A stretch of DNA of 64,000 nt from contig CM040421.1 in assembly GCA_022702705.1 (NCBI GenBank), forward strand, positions 69,496,121-69,560,120, in the 5' to 3' direction. The DNA is from Papilionanthe hookeriana x Papilionanthe teres (Eukaryota; Streptophyta; Magnoliopsida; Asparagales; Orchidaceae). Below the pieces are notes generated by a model. That model saw nothing but the letters and a program-made list of their open reading frames with translations. It did not search any database and was not told the origin of the DNA. Both the position numbers and the translations under genes were made by a program. Below are positions 33,290 to 46,200 of the stretch, one piece after another; position 1 is the first letter of the stretch; every line of letters starts with the position of its first letter.

Positions 33290-33620
33290 TAATTCCTCTA
33301 TTTTAGAAAGAAAACTTACAACTTTTTCCAAAAATATATAAATGATCAACAACATATATTCGACATCTCTCTCAAACGATACTGTGTACGGTCCCCAAGG
33401 GTTGGCATATATATAGTTAGCATTCTCTAAGTACTGACGCTGCATCTACTGAACGTCAATCTCTTCTTACTTAAAAAAAATATAGTGCTCACAGAAAATC
33501 AATTTAGTAATGCTCTAATCATCAATGAGCCCTCTTCTGTTTAGTTTAATAAATTAATTCTCACCCATGTGTCCAAGGCACATGTGTCAAAATCTAATTG
33601 CTTCATCATCTAATATGAAA
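33290..33620 (-). pseudogene. Copia C pre-integrase zinc finger and integrase start
   Basis: The minus strand gives HMCLGHMGEN, FIKLNRRGLI, then LIFCEHYIFLSKKRLTFSR and, in a second frame, a counterpart of 'YVH.DLWGP...'. This is the gag-pre-integrase H-H-C-C zinc-binding region (H..LGH...., C..C) followed by the integrase. Confidence 0.7.
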
Positions 33621-34119
33621 GAAGTAATAATTACATCACCTATCATTGTAGAGTGTTCAACTTTACAAAGCATATAACCTAGTAGGCTTTTTCTATCCCT
33701 TCATTATAACAAGAGAGTCTTTGATAACATTCAAAACTCCACCTTTTTTTGTTTGCTTGTACCATTCAATATCAAGAACACTTATGAAATTAAATTCTTT
33801 TTAAATCAAGGATATAACTCACATCTTCAAGTGTTCCAATAACTCCATCAAACATCATGATTATCATATTTCTAAAACATGCTATCTTATAAGAAGTATT
33901 ATTCCTCATTAATACAATACACTGAAACAACATTCATATATTAAAAATCACCCCCTACTGGGACACGTGAAACATATAAGCTGAATCAAAAAGTCAATCA
34001 TCATATGGTTTATTATTAGATATAATCAAGAGTTCACTATCATTGACAACTTCTACAAGATTAGCTCACCAGAATGATCTAGTTATTTCTTCATTTAATT
34101 ATTAGTTATTTTCTAATTT

Positions 34120-34200
34120 TTCTTCTATAGTTTATAACATTCATATTTGATATGTCCATTTCTTTTTGTAGTAATTGCACATCCTATCTTTATTCCATAA
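34120..34200 (-). pseudogene. Copia C gag zinc knuckle
   Basis: The minus strand reads CAITTKRNGHIKYECYKL: the C-x2-C-x4-H-x4-C knuckle with the second Cys lost (C, then K.NGHIK..C). Confidence 0.65.
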
Positions 34201-34324
34201 TTTTGATATACCCTTCATATCAACATAAGAACTCATTTCTTAGCTCTTCCCTCGAACAACAAAGTCTTCTCCCTTAGTAGCAAGTTCATTCACAAACTAT
34301 TTCATTTTCTCTTAGAATTCATAG

Positions 34325-35138
34325 TGATGCGGGGCTTACCTGTTGTAGGCTTACCTACAGTGGAAGGGCTGAATCGACTAGTTCAGCCAGATAAACTGAG
34401 GCATGACGATCAGTTTAGGCTTGCCTTGCCGCCCAAAAGAGATGACTTGACTTTCCTATTATGCTTGTCGCCCTCATATTCTATCATCTATTAAGTTTTT
34501 TTTTTTTTTGTGCTTGCTTTGGGTTAGTTTTTTCTATCTCTGATTTCACATTTCTACCTTCGGGTGTTCCTCCATTCCTATGGCTATATCCGATGGGGCG
34601 AGAAGGTGCTCCGGCTGTAACTCTTCTGAGATGGTTATCTTCTCCAATGATTTGAGTGGTGCTCTGGCTGTAGCTCGACCCCATGGGGATATCTATCCTT
34701 CCCAACTCCCCTTCACAGTGCCCCTTCCTTGTTTCCTGCAGCAAGCCCCAATCCCCTATACTGCTTTCAACCACCTGCCACCCAAACCCTCCACCTGCAA
34801 CCATTCCAAGACCTCTGGCCATCCAGCTCTGCTACCCAACCCTCTTTCTCCTATTTCTCCCTACCGTAACCTGCAACAACCTCCCACCCACCCCCTTTCT
34901 AAGCCATCCAGCCGATTAGCCTTTCTCTGTGGACAACCACCCCCTCCTCCTTACTACTCAGCCACCACCTTCTCCTTAGCCCTAGTTGGGGTGTATGTGT
35001 CGTGTCCTTTGTTGTCAAATCCTAGTGTCATTATGTTTGCGTTGTTAATTCATGTTTTCAAGAGTCATCATTGTAACCTATTTGAATTTCAAAATTAATA
35101 TTGTATTTCTTTTGTGATTTGAATGAACTCTGGTATCA
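34325..35138 (+). repeat. Solo LTR inserted in the copia C gag
   Basis: A GC-richer insert of 814 bp interrupts gag (left 'NSKRK' part, right 'LYGQEILTLDEVNDAL' part, both minus strand). It begins TGATGCGGGG and ends GGTATCA, and is flanked by catag (34,320-34,324) and cagag (35,139-35,143), a 5-bp target duplication with one change. The TG..CA ends and 5-bp duplication are those of an LTR element. The pyrimidine-rich centre produces several proline-rich chance frames (up to 172 residues). Confidence 0.6.
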
Positions 35139-35139
35139 C

Positions 35140-35260
35140 AGAGCATCATTAACTTCATCTAAAGTAAGTATCTCCTGGCCATATAAGATGATATATCAAA
35201 ATATCACATGTGATGAAGGCAACAAATATAACAAGATTAACATCAAGTCTTATTCCTCAT
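35140..35260 (-). pseudogene. Copia C gag, C-terminal part of the capsid domain
   Basis: The minus strand gives ILYGQEILTLDEVNDAL, the well-conserved 'LLYG.DTLTLDEV..AL' block of copia gag (UBN2-type). It is cut by the solo LTR at 34,325-35,138. Confidence 0.7.
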
Positions 35261-35687
35261 CTTTAAACTTTATAGCATCTAAATCAAAGACATTTTCCTT
35301 AATGACAATCAATTGATTTTTATAAAATATGTGCCTTAAATCATCCTATGGGAGTGCAAGCAGCGCTTTAGATGCAACTAGATGGTGAGATTTTCCTTGA
35401 TGCACAACTGTTTCAATTTCATTCATAATGCAGTGGTTGTCATCCTCTTTAAAATATTATGTAAATTTTAATTTGACAAATTAAGATGAATCTAAGATAA
35501 AAACCTTTCAATCATTGCCTTGTTTCTCTTCCGGCATCTACAATGAGTCAAATCCTAATAATGTGTCGTCTAAATCCAAGTACATCAAAATAATCGACAT
35601 CTTAATCTACTAAAGTGAAAACTTTTTGTTACGTTCAAAAGCAAAATGTAATACTTCATTGTTGTCATCTTTAAAATTAAAAACGTC

Positions 35688-35699
35688 GCTCTAATACCA
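35688..35699 (-). promoter_or_regulatory. Primer-binding site of copia C
   Basis: On the minus strand the sequence is tggtattagagc, one base from the initiator-Met tRNA consensus tggtatcagagc, directly next to the 5' LTR. Confidence 0.75.
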
Positions 35700-35975
35700 T
35701 TTATTATAAAATTAATGCGATCAAAAATGAATTAAATAAGACAAATAAAACACAAATTTTACATGGAGATCCCAAAGCATTAAAAATCATGGGAAAAAGA
35801 GAAGAATTCACTGTATCAAAAGAGTGAGTTATAAGGAGAGTATCTACTCACATAAAATCGAAGCAAAATAGTAGCTTCTACAAGACCCCTCTGGGGCAAA
35901 TAAAATAAAAGCACGGTGATTTTAATCTGTGTTACTATAAGATCAATCCTATAAAAAAAAAAATCCTTCAGTCCA
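35700..35975 (-). repeat. 5' LTR of Ty1/copia element C
   Basis: Homologous to 30,950-31,265 (shared 'ataaaatc', 'agcttctacaagac', 'ataagatcaatcc', 'aatccttca'). The outer border is approximate. Confidence 0.6.
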
Positions 35976-36225
35976 CATAATTAAAATTTTCTGCTAAGGC
36001 GAGTCAAACCCTTAGTATACTAGTCACAAACTTAACCAGATATTGGTCAGCCTGATATTGGAAACCTATGTAGTTATGTTTTATCTAATTGGCCTAAAAG
36101 TGTAACGAGTCTAGCTTGAGCGTACCCAGTTAAAGCTTGAGCGAGCTATAAGCATTAAATATAATTTCGTATATATTTATTCTATTTTTTTAATAATAAT
36201 TATAATTGATTATAAATCTTTGTAG

Positions 36226-36349
36226 CATTGTAGCCTCTTGGTAGAGCAGCCTCTTTGAAGGTCGTAAGTCCTCTTAGGTCATGAGTTTGAATCCTCCTCT
36301 GACCAGTTTGTCAGTAGTGAGAACGACTCGTATAGTAAACTCCAACCAT

Positions 36350-36350
<1 letters not shown>
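36226..36350 (+). mobile_element. tRNA-derived SINE, copy 1
   Basis: The start is tRNA-like: an A-box-like 'tagcctcttggtagagc' and a B-box-like 'gagtttgaatcctcc' with 'aaggtcgtaag' between. It matches the minus-strand copy at 56,770-56,950 along the tRNA part and again at the end ('ctcgtatagtaaactcc' versus 'ctcgtataatagcctcc'). The middle part is shorter here. A (TA)n run follows. Confidence 0.7.

Positions 36351-36353
<3 letters not shown>

Positions 36354-36421
<68 letters not shown>
36354..36421. repeat. (TA)n microsatellite
   Basis: About 68 bp of TA directly after the SINE. Confidence 0.95.
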
Positions 36422-36426
<5 letters not shown>

Positions 36427-36609
36427 AATTATTTCAAGCCAAAATGGACTGAATACGAACGAACAAAACTTTATTTGTGTTTGGCTCGTTTATATATCAA
36501 GCACAAAAAAATTATTCACATTCGGCTTGTTTGTTTAGCAAACGAATCAAACGGGAACTACTTAATGAGCCAAACACGAGCTATTCGCGAAAAACGAACC
36601 GTTTTGACT

Positions 36610-37255
36610 GCCCAAGATTGACCGCTGGCTTGTATTTTTTAGCTATGTTTTATAGTTAGGGTTATTAGATTGCATTTCTTTATTATTTATATATTTCATC
36701 CTTCCATAATGGAAATGGAAAAATATCTAATTCAATCGAGTTCTGTAAGTTAAAATCACAACCGTTAAAAACGTTGCAACAAAGTCACAAAAAAAAAAAA
36801 AACATAAATAAATAAATAAATCACGTATATTGTCACGGTTCTTTATTTCAAGAATAATTAAAATTACGTGTTGGACAGCAAAAGTAATATTATTGGCTTA
36901 TAACAATGATAGCGATTAACTGTGACGCATTACCAAGTTTAAATAAGTAACACTTATGATGCACTACCCCATCCCCATCAACAAAAGCAAATAAAAATAA
37001 ACAAATTTAAAAAAAGAAAGCTCAAGGCAGTACTATTAACTCGAAATAGAGAACCAATGCCTTAATTATTTAGAATCCAAATTAATAACATAAGCTAAAC
37101 AAAAGTCCTCTATCAGATATACGATAAATTACAGTGTTTCTTATTTATTATGGTAACCCATTGAAGCACATATTCATCCATCTTGGAACCCTATTTTTTG
37201 TTCACCCAAAGTTAAAAATAGTATTATTTTGTAAATCGATGGTATAAAAACACCA
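36610..37255. other. Region downstream of the UBA-PUB stop codon
   Basis: AT-rich, without exons. The right part should hold the 3' UTR of the minus-strand gene. Confidence 0.4.
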
Positions 37256-40200
37256 CTACAGTGAAAGCATTCCAAAGTAAGGATTAGTGAGAGCTGAATT
37301 CAATGCCAATCCAGCAGAGTTTAAGACTTTCATTTCCACCTTGTTCCGTGGCATGTATAAGAATCCATTACCTTCCAGTTTATGGAATCCACAGAGCTCA
37401 AGAAACTCAACGCCTTCTTTGAATCTACCAACTCGGTCCTGTTTGAACGATTTGAAAAGGCAGAATGGTATAGAAATTTACTATTTACTACAGATTTCAG
37501 CAAGAAAAACAAAATCTGCCATGAGATTACCTGAAACAACGGGTTGCTAAGTCTGATCTTCCTATATTTCTCATTTTCTGGATTTTTTACAACGTTCGCT
37601 ATGTATATAAGGAGTGTTTGGAATGCTTTCCTCACTTCAGCATCATCATCCTAAAATAATTTGATATTTGAGATAAAGCAAGTTGCATTTTTGTGTTGGA
37701 AGGATATATGGTTCCAGAAAATCATAATTTATTTGCCTTTTTAACCTTCTAAATTGGTGGGAAGGAGCAGTACATGGATCTAGCAGGAGAACAAAGGATT
37801 ATGAATGCTCATTACTTTAGTAAGGAGTAGAGTACCAAAATAATCCCTGATTACTTGCACGGGGCAATTTTAGTCCTAGAGTATATAGAAGTATAAAAAT
37901 TAGTCCCCATACTCCTTCGATGGAGGCTAAAATAGCCCTCAAGAGTTTGTGAAATTAATACTTCTATAAATTCCAGGATTATAATGACATTTGTAAAGAG
38001 TCAAAAGACCATTTTGACACTTCTCTCTTTTAATATGAGAAACTGAACTATGACAGTAAAACAGCATAGAGAAATAGACATGGAAAGGTTCTACCTTGTG
38101 GTTCTTCTTGAGTGATCTTAGACAATCCTTCAGAGGTTCATCCATGTAAGGAATGACGGGTTTTGAACCCTGGGAAAAGAAATTAAGCACACAATTATGA
38201 ACAACATACAGTTCAATCCATGCTGTGTAGAGAGGAAATTAAAATATAGAGAATACTTTAACTAAATTACATTAGTTACATTCCCTTCATGTATGGGACG
38301 TTTTGTGGGTATCACAAGTCTAGGGATTTCAGCTGGCAATCCAAGCTTCCTCCTCCTTTCCGCCTGCAGTTAAATGGGTGGTACAGGATATAGTTAGGTA
38401 GCTAAAATTGGCACTGGTCTAAGAAATAAAATTGGCAAGTTCAGCACATTTATTCATTCCTTAATTCATCTTTAAACAAAATCATTAAAGATTATATTTA
38501 TCTCCACGCCATGTGATGTTTAGATGCATGAAATCAGCAGAAACCTTATCCAGTTCCAGTTGCTGGCGGATCTTCTGTCTGGCTCTCTTTTCCTCTTCCT
38601 TCTCTGCTATTCGAAAGGCAATTATTCTGTGTAAGACAATTTCATTGTTATTAATGTAAATCATGAAGATATTTTCGTAGCAGGAATAGCAGCTTGCAGC
38701 AAATCAGAAAGGGTTGTGTAGAAGACAATGAAAATAACAAGATGGTGACTAACCGTTCTCTTTCATTTTTCTCCTTGTTGTGCTTATCTTCCATCAGCCT
38801 TTTGCCCCTCATTATTCTCTCCTAGGGAATGAGGGAAAAATTTTAGAATTCCGAACCTGATCGACTTCTCCCAATGTCTAACTAAACATGGGTAAAATTA
38901 AATAGGCTTTGAAAGATAATAATATGGAAAAGAACTAGGTAGAGCAACATCTGTATCACTGTAATTAACCTTATCTAAATTATTTGGGATTGGCATTGTG
39001 AAGATTAATTCCTATTGAGGCTTGCATGATGAGTTAAAGCTGATATTTTTGCAGAATTTCTAGTCAACTATTTTTTGTACATTATTTTTCTATATAATCC
39101 TTCCACATTAATTTTATCTTGGATATTATTGGTGCATTTTTTATTTTATATATGACCAATCCACTAAAATCAATTTTTCATTATCTGCCTTCATCATCCT
39201 TATAAATTGCATCCATCTTAAAATCTCTTTTTTTTTTTTAATTATTCGAAGTAGTGATGATTTCGTTGTCGCTCATTGCGTAGATCTATGCAGTATGGGT
39301 AAATTAATTTTAATTTTATAAAATTAGCTTTATTTCTACATGATAGACTCTTATCTCACAGTATCTTATATGCATTTCTTCATCTTAACTTGGATAAAAT
39401 GCATCTCCAGTATGAACTCCATCCTTCAAAATAATGTATCCATGATATTTAGCTCAGCACATCTAAGTATCATTTGATTTTTCAGCCATATTGACTGTTA
39501 ATTATCAATTTTACACCCACTAATCTTCATTTCGTATATTTGTTCCTTATTTTACTAATCCAAAGTTACTTCTGTTCCAGAAACCTCCTCTATTGATATT
39601 GTTTCATTCACTTTGGTAAAGTCTACATATATTAGAACTCTGTCCTCTACCTCACCAACCCCTTCGTGAATAATTTTATAACCAATATAACACAAAAGGA
39701 CATAATGATGACTCTTGATGTAACCATATTATGATAAAGAACAATATGGTTACTTCATAGCAACTATTGATATTAAGAAATGCTCCATTACAACAATATT
39801 TAACAACTTCAAGCATAAAATATGCACCTTATAAAGCATCTTCCAGGTAGCATTGGTAATTTGATCAATAGAGACTCATCTCGATGATCGTCAACCAATG
39901 AGGTCTTAATAGGATGTTAGACCTTCACCTCCTTTGACAAATGTTTTTAATTAACAGTACTCACAATCAGTTTTGTGATGCATAATAATATCAGATTTTA
40001 AGAACAAAAAGAACCATAGGAAGCAGGGACGGAGCCAGAAATATTTAAAAGTTGGGACACAATTCAATAGTTTTAAAATGTTAAGGATAATTTTCATAAA
40101 AAATAATTTCTTTTCAAGTGATTTAGAGTGAATTATTTCTATAAAAAAATGATAATTATTTTAAAAAATTAATTATCACATTCTTTGAATAAGAGTAAAA

Positions 40201-43200
40201 TCCTCTTATTTTTTAATATTTTATATGACATACTATAAAAATAATATCAACTTGTTTAAGAAAATATTAATATATTGATATTATTAATAAAAAAATTATC
40301 AATATTAATATTCATAACTTATCTCATTTTTAAAATGGTATTTTAATTTTAAGACAAAATATATATTTTAGAACTAGAAAAGGTGTATAATTGAAAAAAA
40401 TTGAGAAATGATATTATCTGAATTTTATTTTGTACAACAAAAATAACCTTAATCCCACTAAGTGGGGTCGGCTACATGAATCATTTTTCTCCATTGCGTC
40501 CTATTTAGTGTCAAATTTTCATTTAATTCTAATAAATTAAGATCATTTTTTATGTAATAAGCCCAAGTCTTCCTAGGTCTACCTCTACCTTTCTTAACAT
40601 AAGTTGAATCTAAAACATCTACTCTCCTAATCGGATCATCAGGTGGTCGACGTTTAATGTGACCAAATCATTTAAGGCGACTCTCTCTAATTTTGTCTGT
40701 CACTGGTGCAACACCAACCTTATTACGGATATATTCATTTCGCATTTTGTCTCTTAAGTGTAAAGCCACTCATCCACCTAATCATTCTCATCTCGGCAAC
40801 ACTTAAGTTAGCATTATGTTTTTCTTTTAAAGGCCAATATTCAGCACCATAGAGCATTGCAGGTCTCACCACCATCTTATAAAATTTTCCTTTCAGTCTA
40901 AGCGGTACTTTTCTATCACACAAAAAGTCGAACGCATTCCTCCACTTCAACCAACCAATCTGAATTATATTATTAACATCCCCATCAATATCGCCATCGC
41001 TTTGAACAATAGGCCCAAGATATCTAAATCGTTCACACGTGTTAATAATTTGATCACCCAAAGTTACACTTCTGTCACTAGAGCTACTATTACTAAAATT
41101 ACATTCCATGTATTCATTTTTAGTTCTACACAAACGAAGACCTTTAGACTCCGATGTAGACCTCCATAATTCAAGTTTATCCTGGATTTTTTCTCTCGTT
41201 TTATCAACAAGGATATCATCGGCAAAAAGCATACACCAAGGTACATCCTCTTATAAATGTCCAGTAAGACCATCCATAAATAAAGCAAAATGATATGGGC
41301 TTAAAGCCAATCCCTGATGTAAACCAACAGAAATAATAAAATATTTGATCAATCCTCCTTCAGTTCGAACACATGTAACAACTCTAGTATACATATCTTT
41401 AATGACTTGAATATAAGTCATAACAACACCTTTCTTCTCAAGAACTCTCCAAAGAACATCTTTTTGGAACCTTATTGTAAGCTTATTCTAAATCAATAAA
41501 AATCAAATGTAGATTCTCCTTAATATCTCTGCACTTCTCCATCAAACCCCTCAATAAATGAATAGCTTCCACAGTAGGCCTGCCTGGCATAAATCCAAAC
41601 TGATTATGGGAAATCTTGGTAATATGTCTTAACCTATGTTCAATTACCCTCTCCCATAATTTTAAAGTCTGACACATCAATTTAATTTCTCTATAATTTG
41701 CACACTCTTGTGCATCCCCTTTCTTCTTAAAAATGGGGACCAAAATACTTTTACTCCATTCCTCAGGCATCTTTTGAGTTTTTAAAATAATATTAAAAAG
41801 TTTAGTAAGCCAAGAAACTCTCAAATCACCTAAATATTTTCACACTTCAATTGGGATATCATCAGGTCCTACAGACTTTTCACCTTTAGTTTTCTTTAAA
41901 ACCTCCTCAGCTTCTTTTAGTGCGACAGTAAAAATGAAACGATTTATTATTATTAATGATACTAAGATCACTAAGGTCGATCGTATTTTCAGAATCTTCA
42001 TTAAAAAGTTTATCAAAATAACTCACCCACCTATATTGAATATCATTTTCTAAGAAAAATATTTTTTGATTTTCATCTTTAATACACTTTACTTGAGTTA
42101 AATCATTACTTTTATTTTCTCTTTGCTTAGCTAGTTTATACATATATTTTTCACTCTCTTTAGTATCTAACATGTTATAAAGATTACTAAAAGCAAAAAT
42201 TTTAGTGTCACAGATTATGCTTTTAGACTCCCTGTGAGTCGTTTTTTATTTTTCCCAGTTGTCTACGCTTTTACATTTAAACCAATTTTTATAACATAAC
42301 TTTTATATTTTATCTTTTCTTGCACATTATTATTCCACCACAAACTATTTTTATATATAGAAATTTTTTCTTTTGATTATCCAAGTACATCTCTTGCCAC
42401 TTATTTAATAGTATTTGTTATTTTTTCCTATATAACATTTACTTCTTTATAAATATCCCAAATGTTTAAATCTTGAATTTTACTCATAAAAATAACTTTA
42501 TTTGCGTTTTTTAGCTACTCCTCATCTAATTCTACAATCTTGAATCCTAGTATTCTTTATTTTACAACTCTTCACCTTAAAATCTAGAACTAATAATCGA
42601 TGTTCGGCACTTAATTCCTCACTTGGAATGATCTTATAATCCTTACAATCTCAACGATCTCTTCTTCTCATAAGAAATTGTGTTTTATTATATTCATTCT
42701 TAGAAGTAATAAGATGCTCATCTATTTTATTGAATAAAGTATTAGTAATAATCAAATCATAGCAAAATATGATGACTCTATCTTCTTCATTAATAGATCC
42801 ATAACCGTAGCCACCATGAATATTTCTGAAATCTTCTACCACTCTACTGCATGTTCATTTAAATCTCATCCAATAAAAATTCTTTCTTCAAGAGGTATTA
42901 AGTGTATTAAATCTTTTAAGTCATTCTAGAATTTATCTTTAGAGTCTATATCTAAACCTACTATGAAAGCATAAAGACTTATAATATTAAATATCTTAGT
43001 ATCAATAATAATCTTAAGTGCAATAATTATATCTCAAACTCTATTAATATTTACAACATTATCTTTCAAACTCTTATCTATAATTACACCTACACCATTT
43101 CTAGTGCGACTCTTACCAGAATACCATAATTTAAAACCTAAGTTATCAATCGCCTTAAGCTTTTTCTCCAACCCATTTAGTTTCTTGAATACATAGGATA

Positions 43201-46200
43201 TTTATCTTTATATGAATCATAATATCAACTAATTCCATTAATTTACCATTGAGAGTACCTATATTCCAAGATCATATCCTAATACTAGTATCATGGACTA
43301 ACTTTTTTACCCGCATTCGTCCGTAATGTAAGAACTCTTGCTTATTTGACAATACACCCGGGCGCCAGTGTAGCGGCCCTTGCACACTTTCCACTGTATT
43401 CAGGTCATACAGCGCATTGCTTTCAGGGGACGCCTTAGCACTTACACAATGATAAAAAAGATTCATGTCATGATTTTTTCGATAAGTTTTACGTTGGCTG
43501 TCGAATACATAACGCAATCCTCCACTTTTCACATCCGGGCTTGAGACCGGCAATGGCAGTGTTAAATTGATTAATTCATTAGTAATCATATTTAATAAAC
43601 TGATTTTACTTTGTAATATAGATTAAAAAATAAATTTTATTTTATATATTAAATTGATTAATCCATTGGTAATCATCTTTAATGAATTGATTAATCCATT
43701 TGATAAATGAATATATGAAATTATACACATATCATCGAATTTCATGTATTTACATATCTAATGCCTAAACTTTATTTTTTATATTTATAATATCCAAATC
43801 CTTAATATCACATCAAAAAGGTCACCATTTTAACTTTTCAAAATGTAAAATACACATTTTTATACATTGGTAAGGTGGCATGCATGCAAAAATTGAACTT
43901 TAGTTATTAGATATGTGGATACATAGGAATTGAGGGGTATATATGATATCTTCCCGATAAGTTTCGTGCAACACTCAACATCTGACCGATAAGGGGTGTG
44001 TATACTATCTATAGTCCTTCGTCTTAAAGAGAAAATTTTTAGTTTCAATTTAAATGGCAAAGTGCAGCTAAGGGAGTTTAGTGGTTCAAACAGAATGAGT
44101 TGTGTGAGCTTACAAGTGAAGCCTTTTATTTTGTTGGCCCAATTGGGCCGTATAAGTTGGAGTTTTTGAGCTAGGGGGATGTAAGCTTTATTTTTATGGG
44201 CCAAGTACAAGTTATAAACATATTAGCACGTGGAATTATGGGGCTTTTGGGTTTGGGACACATGTCCCCAGTGCTTCCACTGTAGCTCTCCCTATGATAC
44301 AAAGATCTTTTTTTAATATATCGATATATATTGCCCAGTAATTATATTAACACAAAAATCACCTCTAAAATAGATCTTTCTAGCATAAGTCCAAATTAAT
44401 TTTTTTGTACCAACATAATTATTTAGAGCATTTGATCTATAATATAGGTAGTAAGATGCATATTCTACCATCATTTGGCATTTTCTTAATTTAAAATTTC
44501 ATTAAGCATTTGTCAACTAAATTACTCAAATATCACCCAACATTCACCAAGTTTCAATGGATGATAATTAGAATGTAAACGAAATGATTTATAGTATGCT
44601 TGTACGTGCATGTTTGGTTATGATGGAGCATACCTCTTGCTGATACTAGTGGTAGAATACTAGTGCACCTGTGCATGTAAATGGAAAAAAATATTGATAT
44701 TGAAGTACTTAGATAACACAATTTTTAGACGGTACCTCCTGCGACGATTGTATAGATATGAAATGATATTGATATGATATTGATATATACAGCTTCGAAT
44801 AGCATGTTAAATGTTTATATCGATTTATAAATAAGCTTAACATACATGTATATTGTTCATTTTTTGTATTACTGTAGAATAGAAGTATGAGTATTCACCA
44901 ACTTCGTTTAGCTCACTGTTGTTTTAACTAACTTTTTTAGGTTTAATTAAGAGTTCTATTTGGAGCGATTCGAACTATGTAAACTTATCAGGATAAACGA
45001 ACTATGTCCGATGAAATGTTTATCGAATAACCTAGTCCGGATAAGTTTATCTCCATTTGTTTGGTTTGTTCATTTGAAAAACAGTTGATTTGCAGTTGTT
45101 TCTGGATAGAAAATCATTCTGTTCATGTGCAATTTTATTGTTTGCAACAAAATTTTCATAGCTATATATGAGTTTGGGTTTTACCATGGATTTTGATATT
45201 TAAGTGAGTATTTGAAAAATGGATGAAACATGGTGGTTAATTTGGTTGATGCATTGATGATTTTAATTGATAAGTAACACACTCTTACATTTTAAAGCAC
45301 TCGAGAATAAAAATTGGATCCACTTGCAAAGACTTCGAAACGAATCATGAGATAAATAGCCTATTCTAATATTGAATTTGAGTATGAGATCATATCCCAC
45401 TCTAAGCCTAAATTAAAATCTAAATCTATTCTTTGCTGTTAATTTGAACAAATCATGCCACTAAAGTTTATAAAAGATTTGAAGAATTTCATAATTAAAT
45501 TACTTATTAAGCATCGCATAAAATTATCACAATTAAATGGTTATTGATTTTATTTTTTCTGTTTCCTATAGGTAGGTAAAAACAATACCGAAACAATTAA
45601 TGAGTGCTCATGACTGTCAATGCAGTACTGTATGTTATTAAACTCTGGATATCGTGATTCCGATTACGAGGGCATAAACATACCTCGAACAACGGTATAA
45701 GAACTAACCAGTCGATATTAACCGGCTGTGAGAGCTCCTTCGAGCGGTGGAGGACCTCATCAATCTCTTCCATTCCAGAGTTCCTCTCCATTTCCATCGA
45801 TGAAGGCTTCGAGATCCAGAAGGCTCCCGCCCTCAAATCCCCTATCCTCCTTTGGCACGCTCTTCTCCAAGCCAACAAGTAGCCCGATGTCACCACAGAC
45901 CACCCGCAGCAGCAAGCAGCCGCTGAAGAGGAAAGAGAGTCCATGTTGTGCGTCTCACAAAGGAAGGAAGAAGAGCCAGAGGGCTCGAGCAGCCTATAGA
46001 AGCTCGGTCGTGAGCAGCCGATAGAAGCTCGGTCGTGAGCTTAGAGAGGAAAGAAGGGCTTGCGAGAGCTTTGTGTGTGGGAACTCTCGTGTCTGCGTGC
46101 AAAGGAAGGCTCGACCCTGAGATCTCCTCTCCTCTGCGACTCTTCTCCTGGAAGAGAACGAGGGCAAACCTGTCAAATTTTTTTGCAAAAAGCAGACGGT

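Larger units (their letters stand above)
30950..35975 (-). mobile_element. Ty1/copia retrotransposon C, decayed, minus strand
   Basis: Reading right to left: LTR (35,975-35,700), primer-binding site (35,699-35,688), gag with zinc knuckle, a solo LTR of another element inside gag, pre-integrase/integrase, reverse transcriptase, RNase H, polypurine tract and LTR. The order and motifs show copia. All coding parts contain stops or frameshifts, so the element is dead. It lies between the UBP exon and the UBA-PUB gene. Confidence 0.8.
36103..36609. repeat. GAGC-rich repeat, copy 2, with SINE inside
   Basis: Homologous to 15,404-15,934: both begin near 'taa(a)cgagtc', share 'tatatttattctattttt..taata' and 'ataaatctttgtag', have a (TA)n run, then 'aatttaatt.tttc..gccaaaatg', and end 'gccgttttgac' (accgttttgac here). 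A SINE-like unit (36,226-36,350) lies just before the TA run in this copy only. Confidence 0.7.
40435..43597 (-). mobile_element. Near full-length RTE-type LINE
   Basis: Read from 43,597 down, it starts with a short leader and a polyprotein carrying an endonuclease, then a reverse transcriptase and a C-terminal region, and ends with the RTE 3' signature (gccgaccccacttag) and a TTG/TTA tail. The flanks 'ctgaattttattttgta' (left, near 40,419) and 'ctgattttactttgta' (right, near 43,598) look like an imperfect target duplication. About 3.16 kb is the usual RTE length. It lies inside the UBA-PUB intron, in the same orientation as the gene. Confidence 0.85.

Noticed and set aside
34484..35098. Proline-rich open frames of up to 172 residues on both strands
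   Set aside because: They lie inside a solo LTR, and the composition follows its pyrimidine-rich centre.
35131..35145. tRNA-Met primer-binding site on the plus strand (tggtatcacagagc)
   Set aside because: It spans the junction between the solo LTR end and copia C gag codons on the other strand; only its left part belongs to the LTR.
36281..36538. Frame with a long Tyr-Ile run
   Set aside because: Translation of the (TA)n microsatellite.
38950..39700. Possible decayed non-LTR element left of the RTE LINE
   Set aside because: The texture is suggestive, but no endonuclease or reverse-transcriptase motif could be aligned.
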